Assembly (NCBI RefSeq): GCF_900102265.1
Contig: NZ_FNBH01000001.1
Coordinates: 682,001-746,000, forward strand
Source: Epilithonimonas hungarica
GTDB lineage: Bacteria > Bacteroidota > Bacteroidia > Flavobacteriales > Weeksellaceae
Direction: 5' to 3'
Length of the DNA stretch: 64,000 nucleotides
Shown: positions 17,790 to 25,753 of the stretch, piece after piece
Numbering within the stretch: the stretch's first letter is position 1
How the letters are laid out: each line of letters starts with the position of its first letter
The notes under the pieces: model-generated
Seen by the model: only the letters and a program-made list of their open reading frames with translations
Database searches by the model: none
Told to the model about the DNA's origin: nothing
Position numbers and translations under genes: made by a program

Positions 17790-17806
17790 TTTTAATGCTA
17801 CTTTTG
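17775..17806 (+). promoter_or_regulatory. Bacteroidetes promoter for the polyprenyl-phosphoribose operon
   Basis: TTTG (17775-17778), a 20-nt spacer and TACTTTTG (17799-17806) fit the TTTG/TAnnTTTG consensus. The -33 box lies inside the upstream terminator hairpin, and the -7 box ends 18 bases before the UbiA ATG. Confidence 0.6.
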
Positions 17807-17824
17807 TAGAATTATAAACATTGG

Positions 17825-18712
17825 ATGAAAAACTATTTAAAATTAATAAGAGTAGAACAGTGGGTCAAGAACTTATTTGTTTTCGCTCCCTTATTTTTTT
17901 CAGGTAAAATTACCAACACACATCTTTTTTATGAGAGTATTTTCGCATTCTTAGTTTTTTCGTTTACAGCGAGTTCTATTTATATTATCAATGATTATTT
18001 TGATATAGAATCGGATAAAAAACATCCGGAGAAAAAACATCGTCCATTAGCAAGTGGAGCAGTTCCCAAGACAAGTGCGAAAATTCTATTTGCCTTCTTG
18101 ATTCTTTTATCAATATCATCAGTTTTTATTGGAAATTATATTTTCCACACCAATTTTTGGAAATTCGGAGTGATTATCGCATTTTATTTTGTGATGAATC
18201 TTTTCTATACATTCAAATTAAAACAAGTAGCGATCGTTGATATCTGCATCATTGCCATTGGTTTTGTTCTAAGAGTTCTAGCTGGTGGTTACGTTACAGG
18301 AGTTATTGTTACCAACTGGGCGATTCTACTGACTTTTGTTTTGGCATTAGTTCTCGCAATAGGAAAGAGACGAGGAGAGTTGATCAATGCGCAGATTTCT
18401 GGAAAGACCAGAAAAGCTTTGGACGGTTATAATGTTCAGTTTGCAGATATTGCTTTGTCGATCAGTTGTACTTTGGCGATTATCTGCTATTTGATGTTTA
18501 CATTATCTCCAGAAGTTCAGGCGAGATTTCATCCGAGAGTTTTCTATACGGTAATTTTTGTGGTGTTTGCATTTCTAAGGTATCTGCAACAGACATTGGT
18601 TTATAATAAAACCGAGTCACCTACAAAAATTGTTTACAAAGACCGATATATACAAGTGACAATTGTCCTTTGGGTAATTGTTTTCCTTTTACAGATCTAT
18701 TTTAAGAAATAA
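17825..18712 (+). CDS. Polyprenyl-phosphate phosphoribosyltransferase (UbiA superfamily, Rv3806c-like)
   Basis: This 295-residue integral membrane protein has about eight to nine helices. It carries the UbiA motif NDYFDIESD (residues 56-64) and continues KKHPEKKHRPLASG, as in mycobacterial decaprenyl-phosphate phosphoribose synthase. The second loop reads YTFKLKQVAIVDICIIAIG and then RVLAGG, again matching that subfamily rather than ubiquinone or menaquinone prenyltransferases. The expected reaction joins PRPP to polyprenyl phosphate. The two epimerase-like genes and a phosphatase that follow strengthen the call. The physiological polyprenol and final glycan are not known from sequence. Confidence 0.88.
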   Translation: MKNYLKLIRVEQWVKNLFVFAPLFFSGKITNTHLFYESIFAFLVFSFTASSIYIINDYFDIESDKKHPEKKHRPLASGAVPKTSAKILFAFLILLSISSVFIGNYIFHTNFWKFGVIIAFYFVMNLFYTFKLKQVAIVDICIIAIGFVLRVLAGGYVTGVIVTNWAILLTFVLALVLAIGKRRGELINAQISGKTRKALDGYNVQFADIALSISCTLAIICYLMFTLSPEVQARFHPRVFYTVIFVVFAFLRYLQQTLVYNKTESPTKIVYKDRYIQVTIVLWVIVFLLQIYFKK

Positions 18713-18770
18713 AATCAAAATATTAAAGTTGAATTAATGCGTTCAATTTTAAATAACTAAAAACCTAAAG

Positions 18771-20087
18771 ATGAAGCCGAATTTTGTACAGAAAGTAACT
18801 AACTGGGGAAATTTCCCAATTGTAGAAAAGGAAATGAGGTCGGATGATTCTGTTTCGAAGATCAAACAATTTGTTAGAGAAAATAATGAAGTGATTGCTC
18901 GCGGAAACGGACGCTGCTATGGCGATGCTTCTCTGGGTGAACATATTTTCTCTACAAAAAGGCTCAATAAATTTATTTCTTTTGATAGACTCAACGGAAT
19001 TATCGAGTGCGAGTCCGGAGTTCTTCTTTCAGAAGTTTTAGAAGTTTCTGTTCCACAGGGCTATTTTCTTTACGTGACACCCGGGACCAAATTTGTTTCG
19101 GTTGGAGGCGCAATTGCTTCCGATGTTCACGGTAAAAATCATCATGCTGAGGGTTGTTTTTCAGAATATGTAACTGAGTTCAAATTATTGGATGAAAACT
19201 CAGAGATCATTACTTGTTCCCGCGAAGAAAACTCAGATAAGTTCTGGGCAACAATCGGTGGAATGGGTTTGACGGGAATTATCTTGTCAGCGAAATTCAA
19301 ACTGAAAAATATAGAATCGGCATACATTCGTCAAGAAAGCATCAAAGCTGAAAATCTGGATGAGGTTTTCCGTTTGTTTGATGAAAGCGAAGATTGGACC
19401 TATAATGTTGCCTGGATTGATTGTTTTCAAAAAGGAAAAAATCTGGGACGCTCGATTTTGATGAGAGGTGAACATGCGTTGAAAGCAGAATTACCATCTA
19501 ATCTTCAGAAAAAATCATTGAAACTAAAGGAAAGATTCAAACCGACAGTTCCTTTTTATTTTCCCGGATTTGTTCTGAATGCCTTAACTATTAAGATCTT
19601 CAATTTCCTATATTATAATAAACAGACAAAGAAACAGCTTAATAATTTCATCGATTACGAAACATTTTTCTACCCTTTGGATGTCATTAATCATTGGAAC
19701 AAGATCTACGGTAAAAGTGGATTTATCCAGTATCAAATGGTAATCCCGAAAGAAAACGGAAAGGAAGGAATGAAACAGATCTTGGAAACTATCGCGAATA
19801 GCGGAAACGGCTCTTTCTTGGCGGTCCTGAAATTATTTGGGAAAGATAATCCATTAGCTTATAATTCATTTCCAAAAGAAGGTTACACATTGGCTTTAGA
19901 TTTTAAAGTTAACAAAGGATTGAAAAAATTGGTTGACCAATTGGATGCAATTGTTGAAAATTTCGGAGGCAGAATTTACTTGACGAAAGATAGTATGAGT
20001 AAGTCTTCTCTGACTAATTATCTTCAAAACGTTGATTCTTCTAAATTCGTTTCATTACAGCATAAAAGAATTGTTAGTAATAACTAA
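18771..20087 (+). CDS. DprE1-like FAD-dependent polyprenylphosphoryl-ribose oxidase
   Basis: This 438-residue protein belongs to the VAO/PCMH FAD family and aligns well by eye with mycobacterial DprE1. GNGRCYGDASL (45-55), LYVTPGTKFVSVGGAIASDV and HGKNHHAEGCF (120-130) are FAD-binding segments; FWATIGGMGLTGI (158-170) follows. Near the C-terminus, YTLALDF leads to NFGGRIYLTKDSM, in which Lys406 corresponds to the catalytic-site Lys418 of the mycobacterial enzyme. The residue in the position of the inhibitor-reactive Cys387 is Ala375. The enzyme should oxidise the 2'-OH of polyprenylphosphoryl ribose to a ketone, which the next gene product reduces. Confidence 0.88.
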   Translation: MKPNFVQKVTNWGNFPIVEKEMRSDDSVSKIKQFVRENNEVIARGNGRCYGDASLGEHIFSTKRLNKFISFDRLNGIIECESGVLLSEVLEVSVPQGYFLYVTPGTKFVSVGGAIASDVHGKNHHAEGCFSEYVTEFKLLDENSEIITCSREENSDKFWATIGGMGLTGIILSAKFKLKNIESAYIRQESIKAENLDEVFRLFDESEDWTYNVAWIDCFQKGKNLGRSILMRGEHALKAELPSNLQKKSLKLKERFKPTVPFYFPGFVLNALTIKIFNFLYYNKQTKKQLNNFIDYETFFYPLDVINHWNKIYGKSGFIQYQMVIPKENGKEGMKQILETIANSGNGSFLAVLKLFGKDNPLAYNSFPKEGYTLALDFKVNKGLKKLVDQLDAIVENFGGRIYLTKDSMSKSSLTNYLQNVDSSKFVSLQHKRIVSNN

Positions 20088-20122
20088 TTCTAATAATAAC
20101 TAATAATTCATCACTCATAATT

Positions 20123-20848
20123 ATGATTGTTCTTGGTTCCAATTCCGAAGTTGCACAAGCATTTGTAGAAGAATGTTTGGCAAAAGGGGAAAAATTCCCT
20201 GTAATTTATCTGTTGAGTTCTAACCCAGAAACGACAGAGAAATTTGCAGGTCATATCAATGTGAAATTTCTCCAACATTCCGAAATTATTCCTTTGGATC
20301 TGATGAAAGATATCGATTATAAAACTTTGGAAAACATCAACTCCGATTTATTGTTTTGTGCTTCGGGTTATCTCGGTTTAGGAACGGAAGAGGGGCTTTA
20401 TGACAACGAAAATACAGCCCGAATCATTGATATTAATTACGCAAAATTAGTTCCCGTACTTAATTTCTTTGCCAAAAAAATGGAATCCAAAAGAACAGGA
20501 ACTATGATCGTCTTATCATCAGTCGCTGGCGAAAGAGGAAGACAGAGCAATTTCATCTATGGAAGCGCAAAAGCAGGATTAACAGCTTATTTGAGTGGGC
20601 TGAGGAATTATTTGTTCGATAAAAAGATCCAGGTTTTGACTGTGAAACCAGGCTTTATGAATACCAAAATGACGGAAGGTTTACCTCTAAATCCTGTTTT
20701 GACTGCAACTCCGAAAAAAGCGGCTGAAGGAATTTATAAAGCTTATAAAAATAAAAAAGACGTGGCTTACGTTTTACCAATCTGGGCAATTATTATGCTG
20801 ATCATCAGAAATATCCCTGAGTTTATTTTTAAGAAACTCAAACTATAG
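20123..20848 (+). CDS. DprE2-like short-chain dehydrogenase
   Basis: This 241-residue SDR is preceded by the DprE1 homologue (35-base gap), as in mycobacteria, where the two proteins together epimerise C2 of decaprenylphosphoryl ribose to arabinose. The cofactor loop is compressed to VLGSNSEVAQAF. LLFCASGYLG replaces the usual NNAG. The catalytic serine is in VLSSVAGERGR and the Tyr-Lys pair in FIYGSAKAGL. VLTVKPGFMNTKMTEGLPLNP is the substrate-side segment. The C-terminus ends in a hydrophobic stretch (about 217-229) and basic residues, consistent with membrane association. The start is the first ATG in frame. Confidence 0.87.
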   Translation: MIVLGSNSEVAQAFVEECLAKGEKFPVIYLLSSNPETTEKFAGHINVKFLQHSEIIPLDLMKDIDYKTLENINSDLLFCASGYLGLGTEEGLYDNENTARIIDINYAKLVPVLNFFAKKMESKRTGTMIVLSSVAGERGRQSNFIYGSAKAGLTAYLSGLRNYLFDKKIQVLTVKPGFMNTKMTEGLPLNPVLTATPKKAAEGIYKAYKNKKDVAYVLPIWAIIMLIIRNIPEFIFKKLKL

Positions 20849-20924
20849 TTGATGATTGATAAATGATAATCGATTTAGTTGAAAACGATGCATATAATCA
20901 TTTATCATTTATACTTTATCACTT

Positions 20925-21512
20925 ATGAAAAAATTATATCTATTCGACTTTGACGGAACTTTAACTTACAAAGACACAATGTTTTTGTTTTTGAAGTTTT
21001 ATGACCCTGCAAAATTCTCGGTTCAATTCCTGAAACATATTCCGCTTTTTGCATTGTTGAAACTAAAATTGGCTGATGCCGAAGCGGTAAAGAAAAGTTT
21101 TATTTCATCAATTCTTAAAGGCAAATCGAGACATCAGATCGAAAAAAAAGCACAACAATTTTTTGAAGAAAATTATCCAAGCTTATTCAGGGAAAATGCT
21201 TTGGATTTCATTAATAATATAGATAGACAAAACACAGAATCGTATATTATTACGGCATCTTTGGATCTTTGGGTAAAACCATTTGCTGACAAATTCAATA
21301 TGAAGTTACTTTCTACACAGGCAGAATTCAAAGATGATATTTTCACAGGGAAATTTATAGGGAAAAACTGTAACAAAGAAGAGAAAGTCAACCGAATTAA
21401 ACTTGAAATTGGAGACAAGAAATTCGATAAAACAATAGCATTTGGAGACACTTCCGGGGACAAAGCAATGTTCAAATTCGCAAATGAATCTCATTATCGA
21501 TTTTTTCACTAA
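20925..21512 (+). CDS. HAD-IB family phosphatase
   Basis: This 195-residue HAD hydrolase shows LFDFDGTLTYKDT (nucleophile Asp8, acid/base Asp10), IITASLDLW (motif II Thr/Ser), K in the C-terminal half (NCNKEEKVNRIK) and AFGDTSGDKAMF (motif III/IV acidic residues). The HAD-IB subclass includes phosphoserine phosphatase-like enzymes. Placement 77 bases after the DprE2 homologue suggests it removes the 5-phosphate from polyprenylphosphoryl-5-phosphoribose, completing the ribose-to-arabinose lipid route. That assignment is an inference from context; a housekeeping sugar-phosphatase role is also possible. Confidence 0.82.
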   Translation: MKKLYLFDFDGTLTYKDTMFLFLKFYDPAKFSVQFLKHIPLFALLKLKLADAEAVKKSFISSILKGKSRHQIEKKAQQFFEENYPSLFRENALDFINNIDRQNTESYIITASLDLWVKPFADKFNMKLLSTQAEFKDDIFTGKFIGKNCNKEEKVNRIKLEIGDKKFDKTIAFGDTSGDKAMFKFANESHYRFFH

Positions 21513-21562
21513 TTTAGTGCTTTAATTTTTCAGCCTTTTTTCTGGCTTCTAATCGTATAAAA

Positions 21563-22735
21563 ATGGAAAGAATTTATCTGGATAACGCAGCAACTACACC
21601 TCTCGATGATGAGGTGATAGACTGTATGGTGAATGTTTTAAAATTCAATTATGGCAATCCGTCATCAACGCACAGCTTGGGACAGGAGGCCAAGACCATT
21701 TTGGAGGAAGTAAGGCGAAAGATCGCAGATTCTTTGAAAGTGACTCCGGGAGAAATCGTTTTCACATCTTGTGGGACTGAATCCAATAATATGATCATCA
21801 AATCCGCTGTGAATTATCTCGGTGTTGAAAGGATCATCACTTCAGCTCTGGAACACAAATGTGTTGCCGAGACCTGCCTCGAAATGAAGAAATTGAAAGG
21901 TGTAGAATTGGTTTACTTAAGACCAGATTCCAACGGCGATTTTGATTTGAACAAATTAGAAGAAGCATTAAAATCATCTGATAAAAAGACTTTGGTAACT
22001 CTAATGCACGCCAACAACGAAATCGGAAATATTCTTGATATTGAAAAAGTAGCCTACCTTTGTAAAGAAAATAATGCGCTTTTTCATTCTGATACCGTTC
22101 AGACAATGTCACATCTGGATTTAGATTTTTCTAAAATTCCTTTAGACTTTGCTTCTTGCAGTGCTCATAAATTCCACGGACCAAAAGGTGCTGGTTTTGC
22201 ATTTGTAAGAAAATCATCAGGTTTGAAGGGGATTATCACAGGTGGACCTCAAGAAAGAAGTTTGAGAGCAGGAACAGAAAATGTAACAGGAATTGCAGGT
22301 TTAGGAAAAGCTTGGGAAATTTCTCAAGAAAAAATGGAAGATTACAAAAACCATATTATTGACATCAAGCATTACGCAATTCAGCAATTGAAAGAAAAAA
22401 TATCAGGAATTAAATTTAATGGAAGAAGTGCAGAAGACAGCAGTTTATATACTGTTCTGAATCTTTTGCTTCCATATAAAAACCCTTTGATCGGGTTACA
22501 GTTGGATATGAAAGGGATTGCCATTTCCCAAGGAAGTGCTTGCAGTTCCGGAGCTTCGAAACCCTCTATGGTTTTGATGTCGGTTTTGTCAGAAGATGAT
22601 TTGGATAATTGCACACCGGTGCGGGTATCGTTCAGTCACTTTACGAAAAAGTCTGATATCGATGCACTTGTGAGCGCGTTAGAAGAAATAGGGAAACAAT
22701 TCGTCATAGAAAAAGCTGATAGTTTACATAGATAA
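21563..22735 (+). CDS. Cysteine desulfurase (class V aminotransferase fold)
   Basis: This 390-residue PLP enzyme removes sulfur from cysteine as an enzyme-bound persulfide. MERIYLDNAATTPLDDEV is the family start. SCGTESNNMIIK at 69-80 and HANNEIGNI bind PLP. The PLP-lysine is Lys203 in CSAHKFHGPKGAGF, and the active-site Cys327 lies in the loop GSACSSGASKPS. This is the IscS/NifS group, probably serving Fe-S cluster or thio-nucleoside synthesis. No scaffold or other isc genes are adjacent. Thioredoxin follows 66 bases downstream, which may or may not be functional linkage. Confidence 0.93.
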   Translation: MERIYLDNAATTPLDDEVIDCMVNVLKFNYGNPSSTHSLGQEAKTILEEVRRKIADSLKVTPGEIVFTSCGTESNNMIIKSAVNYLGVERIITSALEHKCVAETCLEMKKLKGVELVYLRPDSNGDFDLNKLEEALKSSDKKTLVTLMHANNEIGNILDIEKVAYLCKENNALFHSDTVQTMSHLDLDFSKIPLDFASCSAHKFHGPKGAGFAFVRKSSGLKGIITGGPQERSLRAGTENVTGIAGLGKAWEISQEKMEDYKNHIIDIKHYAIQQLKEKISGIKFNGRSAEDSSLYTVLNLLLPYKNPLIGLQLDMKGIAISQGSACSSGASKPSMVLMSVLSEDDLDNCTPVRVSFSHFTKKSDIDALVSALEEIGKQFVIEKADSLHR

Positions 22736-22801
22736 TCCACAGAAGAAACAAAAATTAAATTTTGTAATTTTGTTTAATAAAACAATTAAGAATAAGAAAT
22801 C

Positions 22802-23119
22802 ATGGCAGTAGAAATTACAGATCAATCCTTTCAGGAAACAGTATTAAATTCAGATAAACCGGTTTTAGTTGACTTTTGGGCAGCTTGGTGTGGGCCTTGT
22901 AGAATGCTAGGGCCAATCATCGAAGAAGTAGCAACTGACTTTGAGGGTAAAGCTTTGGTAGGTAAAGTGGATGTTGATAACAATCAGCAGATCTCTGTGG
23001 ATTACGGAATCAGAAATATTCCTACCGTTTTAATTTTCAAAAATGGAGAAGTTGTAGATAAAATTGTAGGTGTAGCACCAAAAGAAGTAATCGCTGAGAA
23101 GCTTAATGCTTACCTATAA
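22802..23119 (+). CDS. trxA: Thioredoxin
   Basis: This 105-residue thioredoxin has the redox site WCGPC at about 29-33 (WAAWCGPCRMLGP), the buried Asp in VDFWAAW, the cis-Pro in RNIPTVLIFKNGEVV and a normal overall length. It has no signal peptide and is therefore cytoplasmic. The leader contains TAATTTTG at 22765-22772, which fits the -7 consensus, although no TTTG is seen at the right distance. A weak terminator follows. Confidence 0.97.
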   Translation: MAVEITDQSFQETVLNSDKPVLVDFWAAWCGPCRMLGPIIEEVATDFEGKALVGKVDVDNNQQISVDYGIRNIPTVLIFKNGEVVDKIVGVAPKEVIAEKLNAYL

Positions 23120-23141
23120 GAAATTAATATAATTGAAAATG

Positions 23142-23174
23142 AACGCTTTTCTGCTTGAAGGGCGTTTTTTTTTA
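23142..23174 (+). terminator. Probable terminator after trxA
   Basis: AACGC (23142-23146) pairs with GCGTT (23162-23166), with partial pairing inside, followed by at least seven T. The stem is short, so confidence is moderate. Confidence 0.6.
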
Positions 23175-23181
23175 TTTAAAA

Positions 23182-23212
23182 TTTGGAGATGTAAATTATT
23201 GTTGTATTTTTG
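23182..23212 (+). promoter_or_regulatory. Promoter of tRNA-Asp
   Basis: TTTG at 23182-23185, a 19-nt spacer and TATTTTTG at 23205-23212 match the Bacteroidetes consensus exactly, about 43 bases before the mature tRNA 5' end. Confidence 0.75.
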
Positions 23213-23254
23213 CAACCACAATAACGAAGGGTAATCATCTTAGTTATGGCAAAA

Positions 23255-23328
23255 GATCCGGTAGTTCAGCTGGTTAGAATGCCGCCCTGTCACGGCGGAG
23301 GTCGCGGGTTCGAGTCCCGTCCGGATCG
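23255..23328 (+). tRNA. tRNA-Asp (GUC)
   Basis: The 74-base cloverleaf has acceptor arm GATCCGG (23255-23261) pairing with CCGGATC (23321-23327) and G73 at 23328, followed by CA rather than an encoded CCA. The D arm is AGTTCAGCTGGTTAGAAT. Anticodon stem CCGCC/GGCGG flanks the loop CTGTCAC with anticodon GTC at 23289-23291. The T arm is GCGGGTTCGAGTCCCGT. GUC and discriminator G identify aspartate. Confidence 0.97.
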
Positions 23329-23351
23329 CAACTATTATATTATAATAGTAC

Positions 23352-23386
23352 AAAATGCTTTAAGACATATGTCTTAAAGCATTTTT
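23352..23386 (+). terminator. Terminator of tRNA-Asp
   Basis: AAAATGCTTTAAGACAT pairs perfectly with ATGTCTTAAAGCATTTT. A second palindrome, ACTATTATA/TATAATAGT at 23331-23349, lies between the tRNA and this hairpin. Confidence 0.9.
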
Positions 23387-23430
23387 CGTTTTATGTCTGT
23401 TCAAAAAGAGATAAAAAAGCACAATCTGAA

Positions 23431-23640
23431 AGTGACCTATTCGGTGACCAAAGAAATTTGTGTAAAAGATGTCACTGAGAAATTTGAATATTCAATTCGA
23501 TACTTTTTAAAATTAACAATCGAAAAAATGACCTAGGTCAGTGACCTGTATATTTAGATGAAATAAGTCACTAAAAAATTAGAATATTTGATGAAATGCC
23601 TTATCGGTTTACCAATCTAAAGCGACCTATCACAGTGACC
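23431..23640. repeat. Degenerate 96-bp tandem repeat in a gene-free stretch
   Basis: TGACCTA...GTGACC pairs occur at 23433, 23529 and (as CGACCTA...GTGACC) 23623. GTCACT recurs at 23471 and 23567, and GAATATT at 23486 and 23582, so the first two units match with an exact 96-base offset; the third is partial. TGACCTAGGTCA at 23529-23540 is a perfect palindrome. The region (23387-23770) holds no convincing gene; a 47-codon frame (23393-23536) covers the first unit. Confidence 0.55.
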
Positions 23641-23770
23641 TTATTTAATTGGTCTGTACCTTCTGCTAAGCCATTTAAGAAAATGAATATCCTGTTAATA
23701 TGTTTTATTGAAGTTAATTTTTAAACTCTTAAAAGACCAATAAATGAAGACATTCAACTTACTTATAAGA

Positions 23771-24598
23771 CTACGATTTTATTTCACTTGCTAATGCAAT
23801 CTCTTTTTGTGCATCAAGAGCTTCTAATCTGGAAACTAAAGAAGCTCTTATATCACGATAAGCATCTCCTCCCAGAGTAAGCCTTAATGATTGCTGGTCT
23901 GTATCAATGTAATGTATAATTGCTTGAATACTTATATCAACATCATTATTAATAGGGAATGTATTTGATTCAATAGCCCTTCTCACGTCCCCGGCAGGCG
24001 TTTTATCATAGTCCTCTATGATCGGGGCTGTTTGCAGGTTAGACCCAAAAGAAGTAGAATGCGCACCTGGCTCTACAATTGTAACATCAATATTGAATGG
24101 CGAAAGTTCCTGTGCGATAGTTTCGCAAAATCCTTCAACGGCCCATTTGGTTAAGTGGTAGTAACTAAAGTTGGGATATGTAGTTTGACCTCCTGCCGAG
24201 GAAAGCTGTAAGATCTTTCCTTGGCCTTGTGTTCTTAGATGTGGTAAGGCTGCTCTGATCACTTGCACCGAGCCTATAATATTCGTTCGGATCTGATGAT
24301 CGATCTGTTCATCAGTAGCCTCCTCAACCGAGCAGAACAATCCATATCCCGCATTATTGACAATAACATCAATAGTCCCCGCATCGCTAAATGCCTTATC
24401 TACAACTTTTTTTATCTGATCGACATTCGTCACGTCGAGTATTGAGACCAATAAAGTATCGGGATACATTGTTCTTAAATCTTCGAGAGCATTTTTAGTG
24501 CGTACCGTAGCAATGACTTTATCACCTTTCGCCAGAAGCTTTTCAGTTAGAACTTTACCAAGTCCGGTCGAAGTGCCGGTTATAAACCAAGTTTTCAT
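23771..24598 (-). CDS. Short-chain dehydrogenase/reductase
   Basis: This 275-residue classical SDR carries the NAD(P) loop FITGTSTGLGKVL (TGTSTGLG), then VIATVRT, VSILDVTNVDQI and VIVNNAGYGLF. Its catalytic Ser is in LQLSSAGGQTTYP and its Tyr-Lys in YYHLTKWAVEG. PGAHSTSFGSN follows the active site. The basic VRT segment after strand 2 favours NADP. It lies 69 bases downstream of an AraC regulator on the same strand, which probably controls it. The substrate is unknown; related Bacteroidetes genes are often annotated simply as oxidoreductases. Confidence 0.9.
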   Translation of the reverse strand: MKTWFITGTSTGLGKVLTEKLLAKGDKVIATVRTKNALEDLRTMYPDTLLVSILDVTNVDQIKKVVDKAFSDAGTIDVIVNNAGYGLFCSVEEATDEQIDHQIRTNIIGSVQVIRAALPHLRTQGQGKILQLSSAGGQTTYPNFSYYHLTKWAVEGFCETIAQELSPFNIDVTIVEPGAHSTSFGSNLQTAPIIEDYDKTPAGDVRRAIESNTFPINNDVDISIQAIIHYIDTDQQSLRLTLGGDAYRDIRASLVSRLEALDAQKEIALASEIKS

Positions 24599-24667
24599 AT
24601 GTATTATATTTAAAATTTACAATACAAATTTAGCAGCTGATCACAAGGAATACAGACCTATTTCAAA

Positions 24668-25582
24668 CTAAAAATGACCATTATCAATCAATGAACGGAA
24701 GAGTGTAGGCGTTTGCCCGGTAAGTGTTCGAAATGTTCTTGTAAAATGGGTAGGTTCCTCAAATCCAAGGCTAAGACTTATCTCCGAAATGCTCAAATTT
24801 GAGTGTGCTAATAAAGCTCTTGCTTCCTGAATGATTCTTTCGTTGATTAACTGTGTTGTAGTTTTTCCGGTGACTTCTTTCAGTGCTCTGTTAAGAGAAT
24901 TGGTGTGTATGGCTAGTTTGTCGGAAAATTGTTTGGGAGTGCATAATGTCATGATGTTATTGGGATAAACAATAGGAAACTGGCTTGCCAATAATCTTTT
25001 AAATGACTGAGCCAATTGTGAAGCCGCCGATTGACTTCGGTTCCGGATATTGGGTTGCAATTTTAGTGCGGCATGGATACACTCCAAGACATAGAGGAAT
25101 AACAAATCATACTTGTTAACATAGCTGGAAGATTGCTCTTCAAACATTTTTTCAAAAATGACTTTGAAGTGTGCAACCTCTTCATCATTCAATTTGAATA
25201 CAGATTGGCCCTCATTCTTAAATACGATTAGATCTGCAGGACGTAAAAAAGTATGTAATGGCAGAAAGTCTTCAGTAAACATGCAGGCATAGCCGTTACA
25301 GACTCCATCGTGAACTTCCCATCGGTAAGGGACTTCACAATTAGTAAATACTAAGGACCATTCATCTTTTTTATTTTTATATTCCATCCCTTGGTAAAAA
25401 TACGAGGCATCACCGGTGATCAGCGATATTTTATAAAAATCCCTCCTGCTATATTTGCTAGTTGCATCAAGACTCTCTTTAGAAAATTCTCCTAAATGGG
25501 CAACTGTAAAAAATCCTCCTGAAGGATCTTTCACCTCCGCAATTTGCGGAGCATAAACATCAATGGAATGTGTATCGATCAT
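24668..25582 (-). CDS. AraC family transcriptional regulator
   Basis: The 304 residues fall into an N-terminal cupin-like effector domain (about 20-150) and a C-terminal AraC DNA-binding domain with two helix-turn-helix units (about 205-300). The first is FSDKLAIHTNSLNRALKEVTG and the second is SISEISLSLGFEEPTHFTRTF, followed by the family ending TGQTPTLFR. It precedes the SDR gene on the same strand and faces the NAD-dependent epimerase gene across 171 bases, so it is a candidate regulator of both. Confidence 0.9.
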   Translation of the reverse strand: MIDTHSIDVYAPQIAEVKDPSGGFFTVAHLGEFSKESLDATSKYSRRDFYKISLITGDASYFYQGMEYKNKKDEWSLVFTNCEVPYRWEVHDGVCNGYACMFTEDFLPLHTFLRPADLIVFKNEGQSVFKLNDEEVAHFKVIFEKMFEEQSSSYVNKYDLLFLYVLECIHAALKLQPNIRNRSQSAASQLAQSFKRLLASQFPIVYPNNIMTLCTPKQFSDKLAIHTNSLNRALKEVTGKTTTQLINERIIQEARALLAHSNLSISEISLSLGFEEPTHFTRTFRTLTGQTPTLFRSLIDNGHF

Positions 25583-25753
25583 ATAGCAAAAATGGCAATA
25601 ATACTTTAGTGTACCAAAATATATTATTGCCTAATTCTTTTAAGATTAAGTAGATATATGGACTTTTGAATAAAGTGAAATTGGACTTTTAGATAAATCA
25701 ACTTCCTAGAGTATTTCAGAAATTTGCAATATGATTTAATATAAACATAAAAA

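Noticed and set aside
23393-23536. 47-codon frame behind tRNA-Asp
   Set aside because: It sits on the 96-bp tandem repeat, has no recognisable family and no promoter; it is reported only within the repeat entry.
23255-23770. Integration site of a genomic island at tRNA-Asp
   Set aside because: No integrase gene and no second copy of the tRNA 3' end were seen in the window.
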